DNA from: an uncultured Clostridia bacterium
GTDB taxonomy: Bacteria > Bacillota > Clostridia > Lachnospirales > CAG-274
Assembly (NCBI GenBank): GCA_910579745.1
Contig: CAJTVH010000053.1
Location: forward strand, 1-20,206
Length of the DNA: 20,206 nt
Direction: 5' to 3'
Shown: positions 6,874 to 14,027 of the stretch, piece by piece
Position numbering within the stretch: position 1 is the stretch's first letter
Layout: each line of letters opens with the position of its first letter
The notes under the pieces: model-generated
Databases searched by the model: none
What the model was told of the DNA's origin: nothing
What the model saw: the letters and a program-made list of their open reading frames with translations, nothing else
Made by a program: the position numbers and the translations under genes

Positions 6874-8247
6874 TTAGTCTTTTCTTAAAATAGCCTCTAT
6901 TTCCGTAATATTTTTAATAACGCCGGGATTTAAATCATTTTCAGTAGCTTTTAAAATATTCTCATATCCGTTAATAACCGTGGAATGATCTCGCCCGCCG
7001 AAAGAATTTCCTATATCGGATAAAGGAAGGTCAAGAAGTTTTCGGCAGAAATACATAGCTATATGCCTTGGGTAAACTACATTTTTGCTTCTTCTTTTTC
7101 CTTTAAGGTCATTTACTGAGATATTGAAATAATCAGCAACGACTTTTTGAATATAATCGATTGAAAGTTCCTGTTTTTCTGAGTTTATAATCATGTCTTT
7201 AATAGCTAATTCAGCGAGGGCCGGTGAAAGCTCCTGATTTGTAAGCTTGGGATAGGCTATTATTTTTGTGAGGGCTCCCTCAAGCTCTCTTATGCTGGAT
7301 GTGATTGTTTTGGCGGTGAAGCGGAAAACATCCTCAGGAATTTCCACATCCTCAAGCTTAGCTTTTCTTTTAAGTATAGCTACCCTTGTCTCAAAATCCG
7401 GTTTTTGAATGTCGGCGATAAGACCGCATGAGAATCTTGATCTTAATCTGTCCTCGAGAGTGGGAATTTCTTTTGGGGGTCTGTCGCTTGATATTATGAT
7501 TTGTTTGTTAAGCTCCCAAATAGTGTTAAAAGTATGGAAGAACTCTACCTGAGTCATTTCTTTTGACGCTATGAATTGAATATCGTCTATAAGAAGCATA
7601 TCGACCTTTCTGTATTTGTTCCTGAAAGCCTCGGTTTTTTTGTTTTGAATAGCGTTTATAAGCTCGTTAAGAAAGGTTTCGCAAGAGCAGTATATAACTT
7701 TAGCGTTAGGATTTGTCTCAAGTACGTGGTGAGCGATAGAGTGCATAAGGTGTGTTTTTCCAAGACCCACGTTTCCGTACAGAAAAAGAGGGTTATACGC
7801 TACTCCAGGCGCGTCCGCTACCGCCACAGAAGCGGCGTAAGCGAGCTGGTTGCTGTTTCCAACGACAAAATTCTCAAAAACGTATTTAGGATTTAACGGG
7901 GACGACGCGTAGGTTTCCGTGGCGGGTTTTAATATGTTTTTATTGTTTTTAGCTTCTTTTAAGGTTTCTCCATTCTCATTTTGAGTAAGACTGTCTATAT
8001 AAGACTGGTCTATAAATTCTTTTATGATAATTTTAAATTTTTTTCCCGTAACTGAAGTGAGAGCTTTCTCAATAATAGTCATATAGCTTGTGTTTAATAT
8101 TTTTTCTGTCATGCTGTCGTTTGTTTGAAGAACGAGGATAGAATCCGTCATAACTATGGGAGTAGTTTTGTTAAACCATGTGTTAAAAGGAGTAGGGCTT
8201 GTATTTTCTTTAATAATTTTAAGGGTGTCTTCCCAAATTTCGTTCAT
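6874..8247 (-). CDS. dnaA: Chromosomal replication initiator protein DnaA
   Basis: A 457-residue DnaA, the AAA+ ATPase that opens oriC and loads the helicase. Domain I (1-~80) begins NEIWEDTLKIIKENTSPTPFNTWF. A short variable domain II covers ~85-115. Domain III has Walker A GNVGLGKT (158-165), Walker B VDMLLIDDIQFI (215-226) and sensor/arginine region RPPKEIPTLEDRLRSRF (256-272). Domain IV carries the DnaA-box-binding signature FGGRDHSTVINGYENI (416-431). The ATG at 8245-8247 has AGGGGG eight bases upstream on the minus strand. DnaA boxes lie on both sides of the gene, so it is probably autoregulated, as known in other Firmicutes. Confidence 0.99.
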   Translation of the reverse strand: MNEIWEDTLKIIKENTSPTPFNTWFNKTTPIVMTDSILVLQTNDSMTEKILNTSYMTIIEKALTSVTGKKFKIIIKEFIDQSYIDSLTQNENGETLKEAKNNKNILKPATETYASSPLNPKYVFENFVVGNSNQLAYAASVAVADAPGVAYNPLFLYGNVGLGKTHLMHSIAHHVLETNPNAKVIYCSCETFLNELINAIQNKKTEAFRNKYRKVDMLLIDDIQFIASKEMTQVEFFHTFNTIWELNKQIIISSDRPPKEIPTLEDRLRSRFSCGLIADIQKPDFETRVAILKRKAKLEDVEIPEDVFRFTAKTITSSIRELEGALTKIIAYPKLTNQELSPALAELAIKDMIINSEKQELSIDYIQKVVADYFNISVNDLKGKRRSKNVVYPRHIAMYFCRKLLDLPLSDIGNSFGGRDHSTVINGYENILKATENDLNPGVIKNITEIEAILRKD

Positions 8248-8289
8248 AAAAATTTCCCCCTATGCAGGTATAAAAAAGTAAAAGTAAAG

Positions 8290-8649
8290 TGTGGAAATTG
8301 TTGATAAATAAGATTGAGTTGTTGAAAAATAAAAAAACGCGCATATTGTGGAAAACATAATTAACAATATGTGGATAAAATTTAAAAAGAAAATACGAAA
8401 ATGAAGTTATTAACAATATTAACATATGTAAAAAAAAAGTTATTCTCAAACTATTAAACCGGAAAATAAGAATAAAAAGTAAGAAATCATAAAGTTATCA
8501 ACAGAGTTATCAACAAAATGTGAATAACTTAACCTCAAAATCATTTATAAACAACAATACAAATATGATAACAAAAAAAATGTGGATAATCAAGAAAAAA
8601 AACAACAAAAAAACAAAATTATAAACAATTAACAAATAAATGTGGATAA
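8290..8649. other. oriC, upstream DnaA-box cluster
   Basis: The spacer upstream of dnaA contains perfect TGTGGATAA boxes at 8370-8378, 8581-8589 and 8641-8649. It also has TTATCAACA boxes at 8495-8503 and 8507-8515 and, inverted, at 8299-8307, plus one-mismatch TGTGAATAA at 8519-8527. Weaker sites are TTATTAACA (8407-8415), TGTGGAAAA (8347-8355) and TGTGGAAAT (8290-8298). The density is far above background in either strand. Together with the dnaA-dnaN spacer this forms a bipartite oriC. All genes left of it are on the minus strand and all to its right on the plus strand, as expected for divergent forks. Confidence 0.85.
8618..8646 (-). promoter_or_regulatory. Candidate dnaA promoter overlapping a DnaA box
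   Basis: On the minus strand TATAAT (8623-8618) lies 17 bp after TCCACA (8646-8641; 4 of 6 matches to TTGACA). The -35 sits inside the DnaA box at 8641-8649, so bound DnaA would block it. The predicted leader would be about 370 nt, which is long, and TATAAT is frequent in such AT-rich DNA, so confidence is low. Confidence 0.25.
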
Positions 8650-8801
8650 ACTTATAAACAATATACATACAAGTTATTGGTGAAAAAGGATGGCTGAAAA
8701 AATAATTTTATTTGTTCAATAAAAACTATACAAAAATTTTATGTTATATGATATAATCAAATATTGAAATATACGTTTATTTTGTCTGGCAGTAAACTTT
8801 A

Positions 8802-8940
8802 GAACCTGTCCAAAATCTTTAAAAATCCAGTCTAAAAACAAAATATGCACAAAAAATTATAAAAAATAAAACGAAATTGAATCGTTTTCGTTTATTTTTT
8901 AATAATTTTTTGGATATTTTAATAGTTTTTAGACAGGCTC
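8802..8940. mobile_element. MITE-like palindromic element
   Basis: The ends are near-inverted: left GAACCTGTCCAAAATC and, read on the other strand, right GAGCCTGTCTAAAAACTA. Inside, the left arm (8830-8874) and right arm (8885-8933) pair over about 45-50 bp with few mismatches around the centre TTGAATCG. The left half carries an extra ~22 bp beginning AGTCTAAAAAC, which duplicates the terminal motif. There is no coding capacity. Shorter relatives occur at 2523-2574, 2671-2789, 3232-3325 and 19797-19880. No clear target-site duplication is visible, so a mobile origin is inferred from the terminal repeats and dispersal only. Confidence 0.55.
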
Positions 8941-8945
8941 CTATA

Positions 8946-8986
8946 AAAAAATTTAATATATTTGGGATAAATATATTAAATTTTTT
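8946..8986. repeat. Perfect 18-bp inverted repeat with GGGAT loop
   Basis: The arms 8946-8963 and 8969-8986 are perfectly complementary, contain only A and T, and enclose GGGAT. It starts six bases after the palindromic element ends. A T-run and GTTTTTT follow on the plus strand, but there is no gene upstream on that strand to terminate. A second hairpin with the same GGGAT loop is at 13858-13886. Confidence 0.6.
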
Positions 8987-9067
8987 GTTTTTTGATACCG
9001 TTTATTTGTTGTTTACAATAATTTTAAAATGGTTTTAAGAATGAGAATGTAATTTTATTAATACTAT

Positions 9068-9143
9068 AGCTAAACAATAAAATAATTGATAGGCAAGCTT
9101 TAATAAAATTTGATGTATCAAGTAATTACTGTATTGTTTCACT
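9068..9143. repeat. Second repeat family, fullest copy
   Basis: The left end AGCTAAACAATAAAATAATT and the right end AATTACTGTATTGTTTCACT are imperfect inverted repeats. The interior 9091-9120 matches 2461-2490 at 27 of 30 bases. Its left end plus TTGATGTATCA recur at 13896-13922 with the middle missing, and the inverse of its left end (TTTTATTGTTAGCTATA) is at 13950-13966. A partial relative lies near 3063-3110. It is non-coding and lies just upstream of the peptidase gene. Confidence 0.5.
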
Positions 9144-9263
9144 CTAAAAATTTTGAGAGTTATTATAAAAATTGATTAAATTGTTTGATTGTTTTTATTT
9201 TATTGACTTTAATCCATGTCATCAAAGGTTTTACGGACAAAAGGGAAAGGAAACGGATATAAA

Positions 9264-10358
9264 ATGAGAAAATTAGAAAAAATGATAGTTTTTTTTCTTA
9301 TAATAATTCTTGTCCTTTTAAATATGGTTTTATTTTCGGTCTTTTTTGTTTTTTCTGACGAGGATATAAAAAAATTTGTTAATTTTGAGGACGAGAGTGT
9401 GGAAACAGCGGAACAAACAGAGGAATACGCGGTTAAGAGAGAGATTATAATAGATGAGTATAAAGGGGAATTTCAAGTTTATCAAAATGATAAGCTTATA
9501 AATAGTTTTTTTGATTTTAAAGAGGCTGTGGAATACGCGGCTAAATATGAGAACGCCTCTGTAAAAAGGTATAACGGAAACTTTTGGCTTTGGGATAATA
9601 CTCCTCAATATAACGTTTATCTTGACGGAAAAGATGATTTTACCGCGTTTAACTCGTTCGCTGAGGCGGCGGATTTCGCAAGGGATAATGAATACGCGGA
9701 TATTTATTACAGAAAAAATAATAAGTTTGTATGGAATAATCATGAGGAGCTTAAAAATTTCACTATAAGGAATGTTGGGCATATAACGCAGCTTCCTGAA
9801 CTTAAAAGAGGCTGTGAGGTTACCAGTCTCGCCATGCTGTTAAATTTTAAAGGGTTCAATACTGATAAAATGGCTTTGGCGTCGGAAATAAAAAAGGATA
9901 CCACACCGTATAATAAAATTAATGGAAAAATTTATTTTGGAAATCCTAATAACGGTTTTGTAGGGGATATATACGACTACTCTAAAAAAGGTCTTGGAGT
10001 ATATCACCTTCCAATATTCGCCTTGGCGTCAAGTTACGGAGGGGGAGATGTTCTTGATTTAACTGGATGCGAGTTTGAGGATTTATATTATTTTATAAAC
10101 AAAAACTCTCCTATTTGGATAATTACGAATACGAGATATGACGAGCTTCCAGAAAAAAACTTCGAGAATTGGATAACCCCAGACGGAGAAGTAAGGGTTA
10201 CTTATAACGAGCATTCGGTTTTGGTGGTAGGTTATGATGATAAATATGTTTATATAAACGACCCTCTTTCAAAATACGGTTATACCAAGAAAGAGAAAAC
10301 CCGTTTTATAAAAGCGTGGAAGCAAATGGGCAGACAAGCCGTAACCATAAAAAAATAG
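9264..10358 (+). CDS. Membrane-anchored C39-type cysteine peptidase
   Basis: A 364-residue protein, probably exported and membrane-anchored. Residues ~7-30 form one hydrophobic segment. Two tandem ~45-residue repeats follow (about 70-112 and 116-159): each has F/Y-VY at the start, F-EA---A in the middle and F-W-N at the end. The C-terminal half fits the Peptidase_C39_2 family: LPELKRGCEVTSLAMLL with likely catalytic Cys184, EHSVLVVGYDDKYVYINDP with likely catalytic His317 and a downstream Asp/Asn. The substrate is unknown. I chose the ATG at 9264 because it places the membrane segment near the N-terminus; the upstream in-frame ATG at 9216 has no ribosome site and adds 16 basic residues. Its stop is 21 bp before fumA, so they may share a transcript. 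Confidence 0.85.
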   Translation: MRKLEKMIVFFLIIILVLLNMVLFSVFFVFSDEDIKKFVNFEDESVETAEQTEEYAVKREIIIDEYKGEFQVYQNDKLINSFFDFKEAVEYAAKYENASVKRYNGNFWLWDNTPQYNVYLDGKDDFTAFNSFAEAADFARDNEYADIYYRKNNKFVWNNHEELKNFTIRNVGHITQLPELKRGCEVTSLAMLLNFKGFNTDKMALASEIKKDTTPYNKINGKIYFGNPNNGFVGDIYDYSKKGLGVYHLPIFALASSYGGGDVLDLTGCEFEDLYYFINKNSPIWIITNTRYDELPEKNFENWITPDGEVRVTYNEHSVLVVGYDDKYVYINDPLSKYGYTKKEKTRFIKAWKQMGRQAVTIKK

Positions 10359-10379
10359 AAAAGGAGAAAATGTTTTACA

Positions 10380-11222
10380 ATGAGAGAGATAGACTCAGCT
10401 GAAATAACGAAAGCGGTAAAAAATCTTTGTATAGAATCAAACTGTGTTTTAAACGGCGACATTTACGCCTCAATTGAAAAGTCAATGAAAAATGAGGTTT
10501 CCGAAATAGGAAAAGATATTTTGGGCAAACTTATAAAAAACGCTGATATAGCTAAGGAAAAAATGAAACCCATATGTCAGGACACAGGTATGGCGGTTGT
10601 GTTTTTGGAAATTGGGCAAGAGGCGTTTATAATAAACGGAAATTTGACAGACGCTGTGAACGAGGGAGTGAGACAGGGATATGAGGAAGGTTTTTTGAGA
10701 AAATCTGTTGTGGGAGACCCTCTTTTAAGGGTAAATACCGGTGACAATACTCCGGCCGTAATACATTATAATATAGTTTCGGGAGATAAAGTGAAAATTA
10801 CAGTCGCTCCAAAAGGTTTTGGAAGCGAGAATATGAGCAAAATATATATGTTAAAACCATCTCAGGGAATAGAAGGGGTAAAAGACGCCGTTTTAAACAC
10901 GGTGAAATTCGCGGGGTCTAATCCATGTCCTCCTATGGTTATAGGAGTAGGTATAGGGGGAAATTTTGAGATGTGCGCTTATTTAGCAAAAAAGGCCCTT
11001 TTAAGACCAATAAACAAGAGCTCTGAAATTCCTTATATAAAAGAGCTTGAGGATGAACTTTTAAAAAAAGTCAATAAACTCGGCATAGGTCCACAGGGAC
11101 TGGGGGGAAAGACGACCGTTTTGGGACTTAACATAGAGACTTTCGCTACTCATATAGCAGGGCTTCCCGTAGCCGTGAACATAAGCTGCCATGTTACGAG
11201 ACATCAAGAAATTATATTATAA
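10380..11222 (+). CDS. fumA: Class I fumarate hydratase, alpha (N-terminal) subunit
   Basis: A 280-residue alpha subunit of the two-subunit, [4Fe-4S] class I fumarase/tartrate dehydratase family, which interconverts fumarate and malate. Three likely cluster cysteines are visible: PICQDTGMAVV (Cys66), GSNPCPPMVIGVGIGG (Cys183) and VNISCHVTRH (Cys270). Other family landmarks are GDNTPAVIHY and PKGFGSENMSK. Length is normal. AAGGAG at 10361-10366 is somewhat far (13 nt) from the ATG at 10380; an out-of-frame ATG at 10370 opens only a 10-codon frame. The required beta subunit is not next to it but 6.4 kb downstream (17659-18210). L-tartrate dehydratase activity cannot be excluded. Confidence 0.93.
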   Translation: MREIDSAEITKAVKNLCIESNCVLNGDIYASIEKSMKNEVSEIGKDILGKLIKNADIAKEKMKPICQDTGMAVVFLEIGQEAFIINGNLTDAVNEGVRQGYEEGFLRKSVVGDPLLRVNTGDNTPAVIHYNIVSGDKVKITVAPKGFGSENMSKIYMLKPSQGIEGVKDAVLNTVKFAGSNPCPPMVIGVGIGGNFEMCAYLAKKALLRPINKSSEIPYIKELEDELLKKVNKLGIGPQGLGGKTTVLGLNIETFATHIAGLPVAVNISCHVTRHQEIIL

Positions 11223-11352
11223 AAGAGAGATATATAATATATGGTTATTAAATATTGCCGTTATACATTGGGAGAGGACGCTTTGGAGTCGTGTACTTTT
11301 TGATTTATTATGTGTCCGATTGTGGTTTTTGTATATTTGTTGTGTTCCAGTG

Positions 11353-11381
11353 TTTTCATAAAAATATATTTTTTATGAAAA
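11353..11381. repeat. 12-bp perfect inverted repeat between fumA and the membrane gene
   Basis: The arms TTTTCATAAAAA and TTTTTATGAAAA enclose the loop TATAT. The stem has a single G-C pair and no T-run follows on the plus strand. It sits directly before a promoter-like sequence and may be a weak terminator, an operator or chance. Confidence 0.4.
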
Positions 11382-11386
11382 AAGGG

Positions 11387-11415
11387 TTGATTTGCTTCTT
11401 TTTTTTGAGTATAAT
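11387..11415 (+). promoter_or_regulatory. Sigma-A-type promoter before the GT-C-like gene
   Basis: TTGATT (11387-11392; 4 of 6) and a perfect TATAAT (11410-11415) are separated by exactly 17 bp, about 75 bp upstream of the ATG at 11492. This would let the membrane-protein gene be transcribed separately from fumA. Confidence 0.5.
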
Positions 11416-11491
11416 TTTTTCATCTGAATATATAAATCTGTTTTAGGTTTAGGCAATAACGGCTTATAATTAGGAAAGTGGGATAAGATTA

Positions 11492-13705
11492 ATGGATAAA
11501 AAAAGATTTTTGAGAAATGTCGGTATTATTTTCGCGATATCTTTAATACTTGAGATTTTTGTGTTTAATTTCAGATTTTTTACGACAATGGGAAATGACG
11601 AGATTTTAATAACTCCTGAGATAATAGAGAGGCAAAGTAATGAAAAATCTAAGGAAAGCGACATTAAAGTTTCTTTTAGTGAGGGTATAAAATATGAGGA
11701 AAACAATAAGTGGACAAACGAGGAAGGAAAATTAAGACCGTCTTTTGTTATTTATGATGAGGAAGACGCTTACCTTGAGATAGGAAATATAAATGAAAAA
11801 ATTGATAATATTTATATTGACATTTCCAACGTGAAAAGGAAGTCTTACAGTGATAAGAAAATTGTTTTTAAGCTATATGCCACGGATGAGGCGAACGCTC
11901 TTTATTATGGGCTTCCAAAAAGAGACGTTGTAAGGGATGTTGAGAGAAGCAAATATATAAATTTAAATTTAAGCGGGGAAAGCGAAAAATTAAAAATTGA
12001 GCTTTACGAGGGACATGATGAGGACAGATTCGTATTTAACGAGATAAAGATAAACGCGAATTATCCGATGTTCTTTTCAGTTATAAGGCTTTTTTCCGTA
12101 TTTTTGATTATATTGGCGGTTTATATCGTAAGACCTAAATCATGTTTTTATAAATATGTTTTGAATTTAAAATCGGTAAGGCAGAAGGTTGTCCTCGGTT
12201 TAATAATAGGGGCGCATATTATAGGCTTTACGGGAGTGAGTTTGTTTAATCCGAAGTTTGTTTCCGTAAAGATAGAGCATCACTTACAATATCAGCAGCT
12301 TACTGACGCTATTTTGGATGGACATGTGTATCTTGATAAAAAACCTCCGGAGACTCTTAAAAATATGGACAATCCATACGATACAAATTTAAGAAAGAGT
12401 ACTTTAAAAAAAGAGGGGGAGAAGTTTCTGTGGGACAGGGCATACTATGACGGAAAGTATTATGTTTATTTTGGAATCGTGCCGGTTCTTGTATATTATC
12501 TTCCGTTTAAGCTTTTAACGGGATTTGATTTTCCTACTTTCGCTGGTATAGTGATTACCGCCATATTTTTTATGTTCGCTGTTTTGGGTCTTGTTCATCA
12601 AATAATAAAAAGGTATTTTAAAAATATATCGTTTATTCTTTATATTTTGTTAAGTTTCTTTTTTATAGACAGCTGCGGAATTATGTATCTTTTGAAAAGG
12701 CCTGATTTTTATTCCTTGCCTATTATTATGGCTCTTATGTTTTCGGTTTCAGGACTGTATTTTTGGATTTCATCTATTAAGTATAAGCCTTTAAAAGAAA
12801 CAGCGAATAAAAAAATAAAAAATTCTAAATACAATTATGATGAGGAATTTATTGAGAGCGAGCAAAAATTTGACGGTTTTATCCTTTGGAGGCTCGCGGT
12901 AGGTTCCCTTTGCATGGCTCTTGTGGCGGGGTGCCGTCCGCAGGTTCTGATTGGTTCTTTTTTGGCGATTCCTATATTTTATAAGATAGTTTTTAAAGAC
13001 AGGGGGTTGTTTTCAAAGAAAAGCGTAAGGGAAACAATATTGTTTTCGCTTCCGTACGCTGTTGTCGCCATAGGTCTTATGTATTATAATTATATAAGAT
13101 TTGACTCGGTGATTGATTTCGGGGCTAATTATAATCTTACCACGAACGATATGACAAAAAGAGGCTTTGTATTGGGAAGGTCGCCTTTGGGAATTTTTTC
13201 TTATCTTTTTCAGCCTCCCGCTTACAGTCCGAGATTCCCATTTATAAGCGATGCTTGGTTTTACACGAATTATATGGGGGTTACAATCAAAGAGTATTTA
13301 TTCGGAGGAATTTTGTTTAATCATTTTCTTTTATGTATAAATCTTTTTGTTTTGAAATTTAAAAATTCTCTTAAGTTTAAAGGATTATTTTATTTTTGTA
13401 TTATGAGTATAATATTCTCGGTGTGTATAGTTATAGCCGATACTCAGCTCGCGGGACTTCTGCAAAGATATATGGTTGATTTCGCGTGGCTTATGTTTAT
13501 TCCGGGGATTATACTTATCCTTATACTTTTGGAAAGAGTAAATGATTATTTGAAAAAGCATATAACGACTGTGCTATTGTGCGGTTTCGCTTTTAGTTTT
13601 TATTATGATTTCGCCACCGTGTTTTTTTACGGGGACGACGCTTTGTATAGTACGAATCCGACGATTCATTATACGGTAGCCCATCTTGTTCAGTTTTGGC
13701 TGTAG
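11492..13705 (+). CDS. Multi-pass membrane protein, probable GT-C-type glycosyltransferase
   Basis: A 737-residue polytopic protein. A first membrane segment (~10-28) is followed by a ~160-residue soluble, beta-rich region (about 35-190), then roughly ten further hydrophobic segments from ~195 on. The most distinctive block is QYQQLTDAILDGHVYLD (266-282), NPYD (294-297) and WDRAYYDGKYYVYFGIVPVL (314-333). I recall this pattern from uncharacterised Clostridia membrane proteins resembling GT-C enzymes, which use lipid-linked sugars outside the membrane. A GT-C role is inference, strengthened by the neighbouring GT2 and DUF2079 genes. A charged cytoplasmic or external loop lies near 435-465. The ribosome site (GTGGGATAAG) is moderate; the start fits the first membrane segment. 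Confidence 0.75.
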   Translation: MDKKRFLRNVGIIFAISLILEIFVFNFRFFTTMGNDEILITPEIIERQSNEKSKESDIKVSFSEGIKYEENNKWTNEEGKLRPSFVIYDEEDAYLEIGNINEKIDNIYIDISNVKRKSYSDKKIVFKLYATDEANALYYGLPKRDVVRDVERSKYINLNLSGESEKLKIELYEGHDEDRFVFNEIKINANYPMFFSVIRLFSVFLIILAVYIVRPKSCFYKYVLNLKSVRQKVVLGLIIGAHIIGFTGVSLFNPKFVSVKIEHHLQYQQLTDAILDGHVYLDKKPPETLKNMDNPYDTNLRKSTLKKEGEKFLWDRAYYDGKYYVYFGIVPVLVYYLPFKLLTGFDFPTFAGIVITAIFFMFAVLGLVHQIIKRYFKNISFILYILLSFFFIDSCGIMYLLKRPDFYSLPIIMALMFSVSGLYFWISSIKYKPLKETANKKIKNSKYNYDEEFIESEQKFDGFILWRLAVGSLCMALVAGCRPQVLIGSFLAIPIFYKIVFKDRGLFSKKSVRETILFSLPYAVVAIGLMYYNYIRFDSVIDFGANYNLTTNDMTKRGFVLGRSPLGIFSYLFQPPAYSPRFPFISDAWFYTNYMGVTIKEYLFGGILFNHFLLCINLFVLKFKNSLKFKGLFYFCIMSIIFSVCIVIADTQLAGLLQRYMVDFAWLMFIPGIILILILLERVNDYLKKHITTVLLCGFAFSFYYDFATVFFYGDDALYSTNPTIHYTVAHLVQFWL

Positions 13706-13857
13706 AATGTTAACGGTTTGTTTTATAGAGGGCTATAAATCTGTTAAATTATTATAATTTTATAAAAAAACAGGGGAATTTTCAGAGAAAAATATTTTTT
13801 AAGATATTATCTCTTAATCCTCCGTTTATACCGCGATTTTCGTAAAATAAATAAGCT

Positions 13858-13886
13858 TAAATTTTATAAGGGATTTATAAAATTTA
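13858..13886. repeat. 12-bp inverted repeat with GGGAT loop
   Basis: Perfect 12-bp AT-only stem around GGGAT, the same loop as the 18-bp hairpin at 8946-8986. The stem sequences differ, so the shared loop may be meaningful or chance. Confidence 0.5.
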
Positions 13887-13895
13887 TAATGTGTG

Positions 13896-13966
13896 ACAAT
13901 AAAATAATTCATTGATGTATCAGGTTTATCATAATTCGCGTGTTTACCCTTTTATTGTTAGCTATA
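13896..13966. repeat. Second repeat family, internally deleted copy
   Basis: ACAATAAAATAATT (13896-13909) and TTGATGTATCA (13912-13922) match the two flanks of 9091-9110 in the fuller copy, with the middle absent. TTTTATTGTTAGCTATA (13950-13966) is the inverse of 9065-9082 with one base missing. Confidence 0.45.
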
Positions 13967-14027
13967 AAGTTAATTGACCGTAATACTTTTGAGACGGCTG
14001 AATTTTTTATAAAGAGAGGAGAAAAAA

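Larger units (their letters stand above)
13706..14027. other. Spacer with GGGAT-loop hairpin and repeat fragment
   Basis: This 322-bp gap has no credible gene. A 12-bp perfect AT-only hairpin with loop GGGAT is at 13858-13886 (arms TAAATTTTATAA/TTATAAAATTTA). A rearranged copy of the second repeat family occupies 13896-13966. A strong AGAGAGGAG ribosome site for the next gene ends the gap. No clear promoter or GC-rich terminator is visible. Confidence 0.5.

Noticed and set aside
7576..7896. 106-codon plus-strand frame inside dnaA
   Set aside because: It is antisense to the conserved AAA+ core of dnaA and has no start signal of its own.
8219..8449. 76-codon minus-strand frame overlapping the dnaA start
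   Set aside because: It overlaps the dnaA start and its ribosome site out of frame and consists of hydrophobic low-complexity residues from AT-rich origin DNA.
8495..8649. CRISPR-like array, because of the recurring short TTATCAACA/TGTGGATAA words
   Set aside because: The repeats are 9-bp DnaA boxes in both orientations with irregular spacing, not 25-40-bp direct repeats with unique spacers.
8729..8757. Plus-strand promoter ending in TATAAT at 8752-8757
   Set aside because: There is no recognisable -35 at the right distance and no gene for about 500 bp downstream.
8946..8986. Intrinsic terminator
   Set aside because: The stem is A/T only and no plus-strand gene precedes it; treated as a repeat hairpin instead.
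10370..10402. Tiny ORF (10 codons) beginning at an ATG between the ribosome site and the fumA start
   Set aside because: It is better spaced from AAGGAG than the fumA ATG, but it is too short and unsupported; a regulatory upstream frame is possible but cannot be argued from one example.
11255..11446. 63-codon open frame between fumA and the GT-C-like gene
   Set aside because: It starts with TTG without a ribosome site, is low complexity, and overlaps an inverted repeat and a good promoter sequence.
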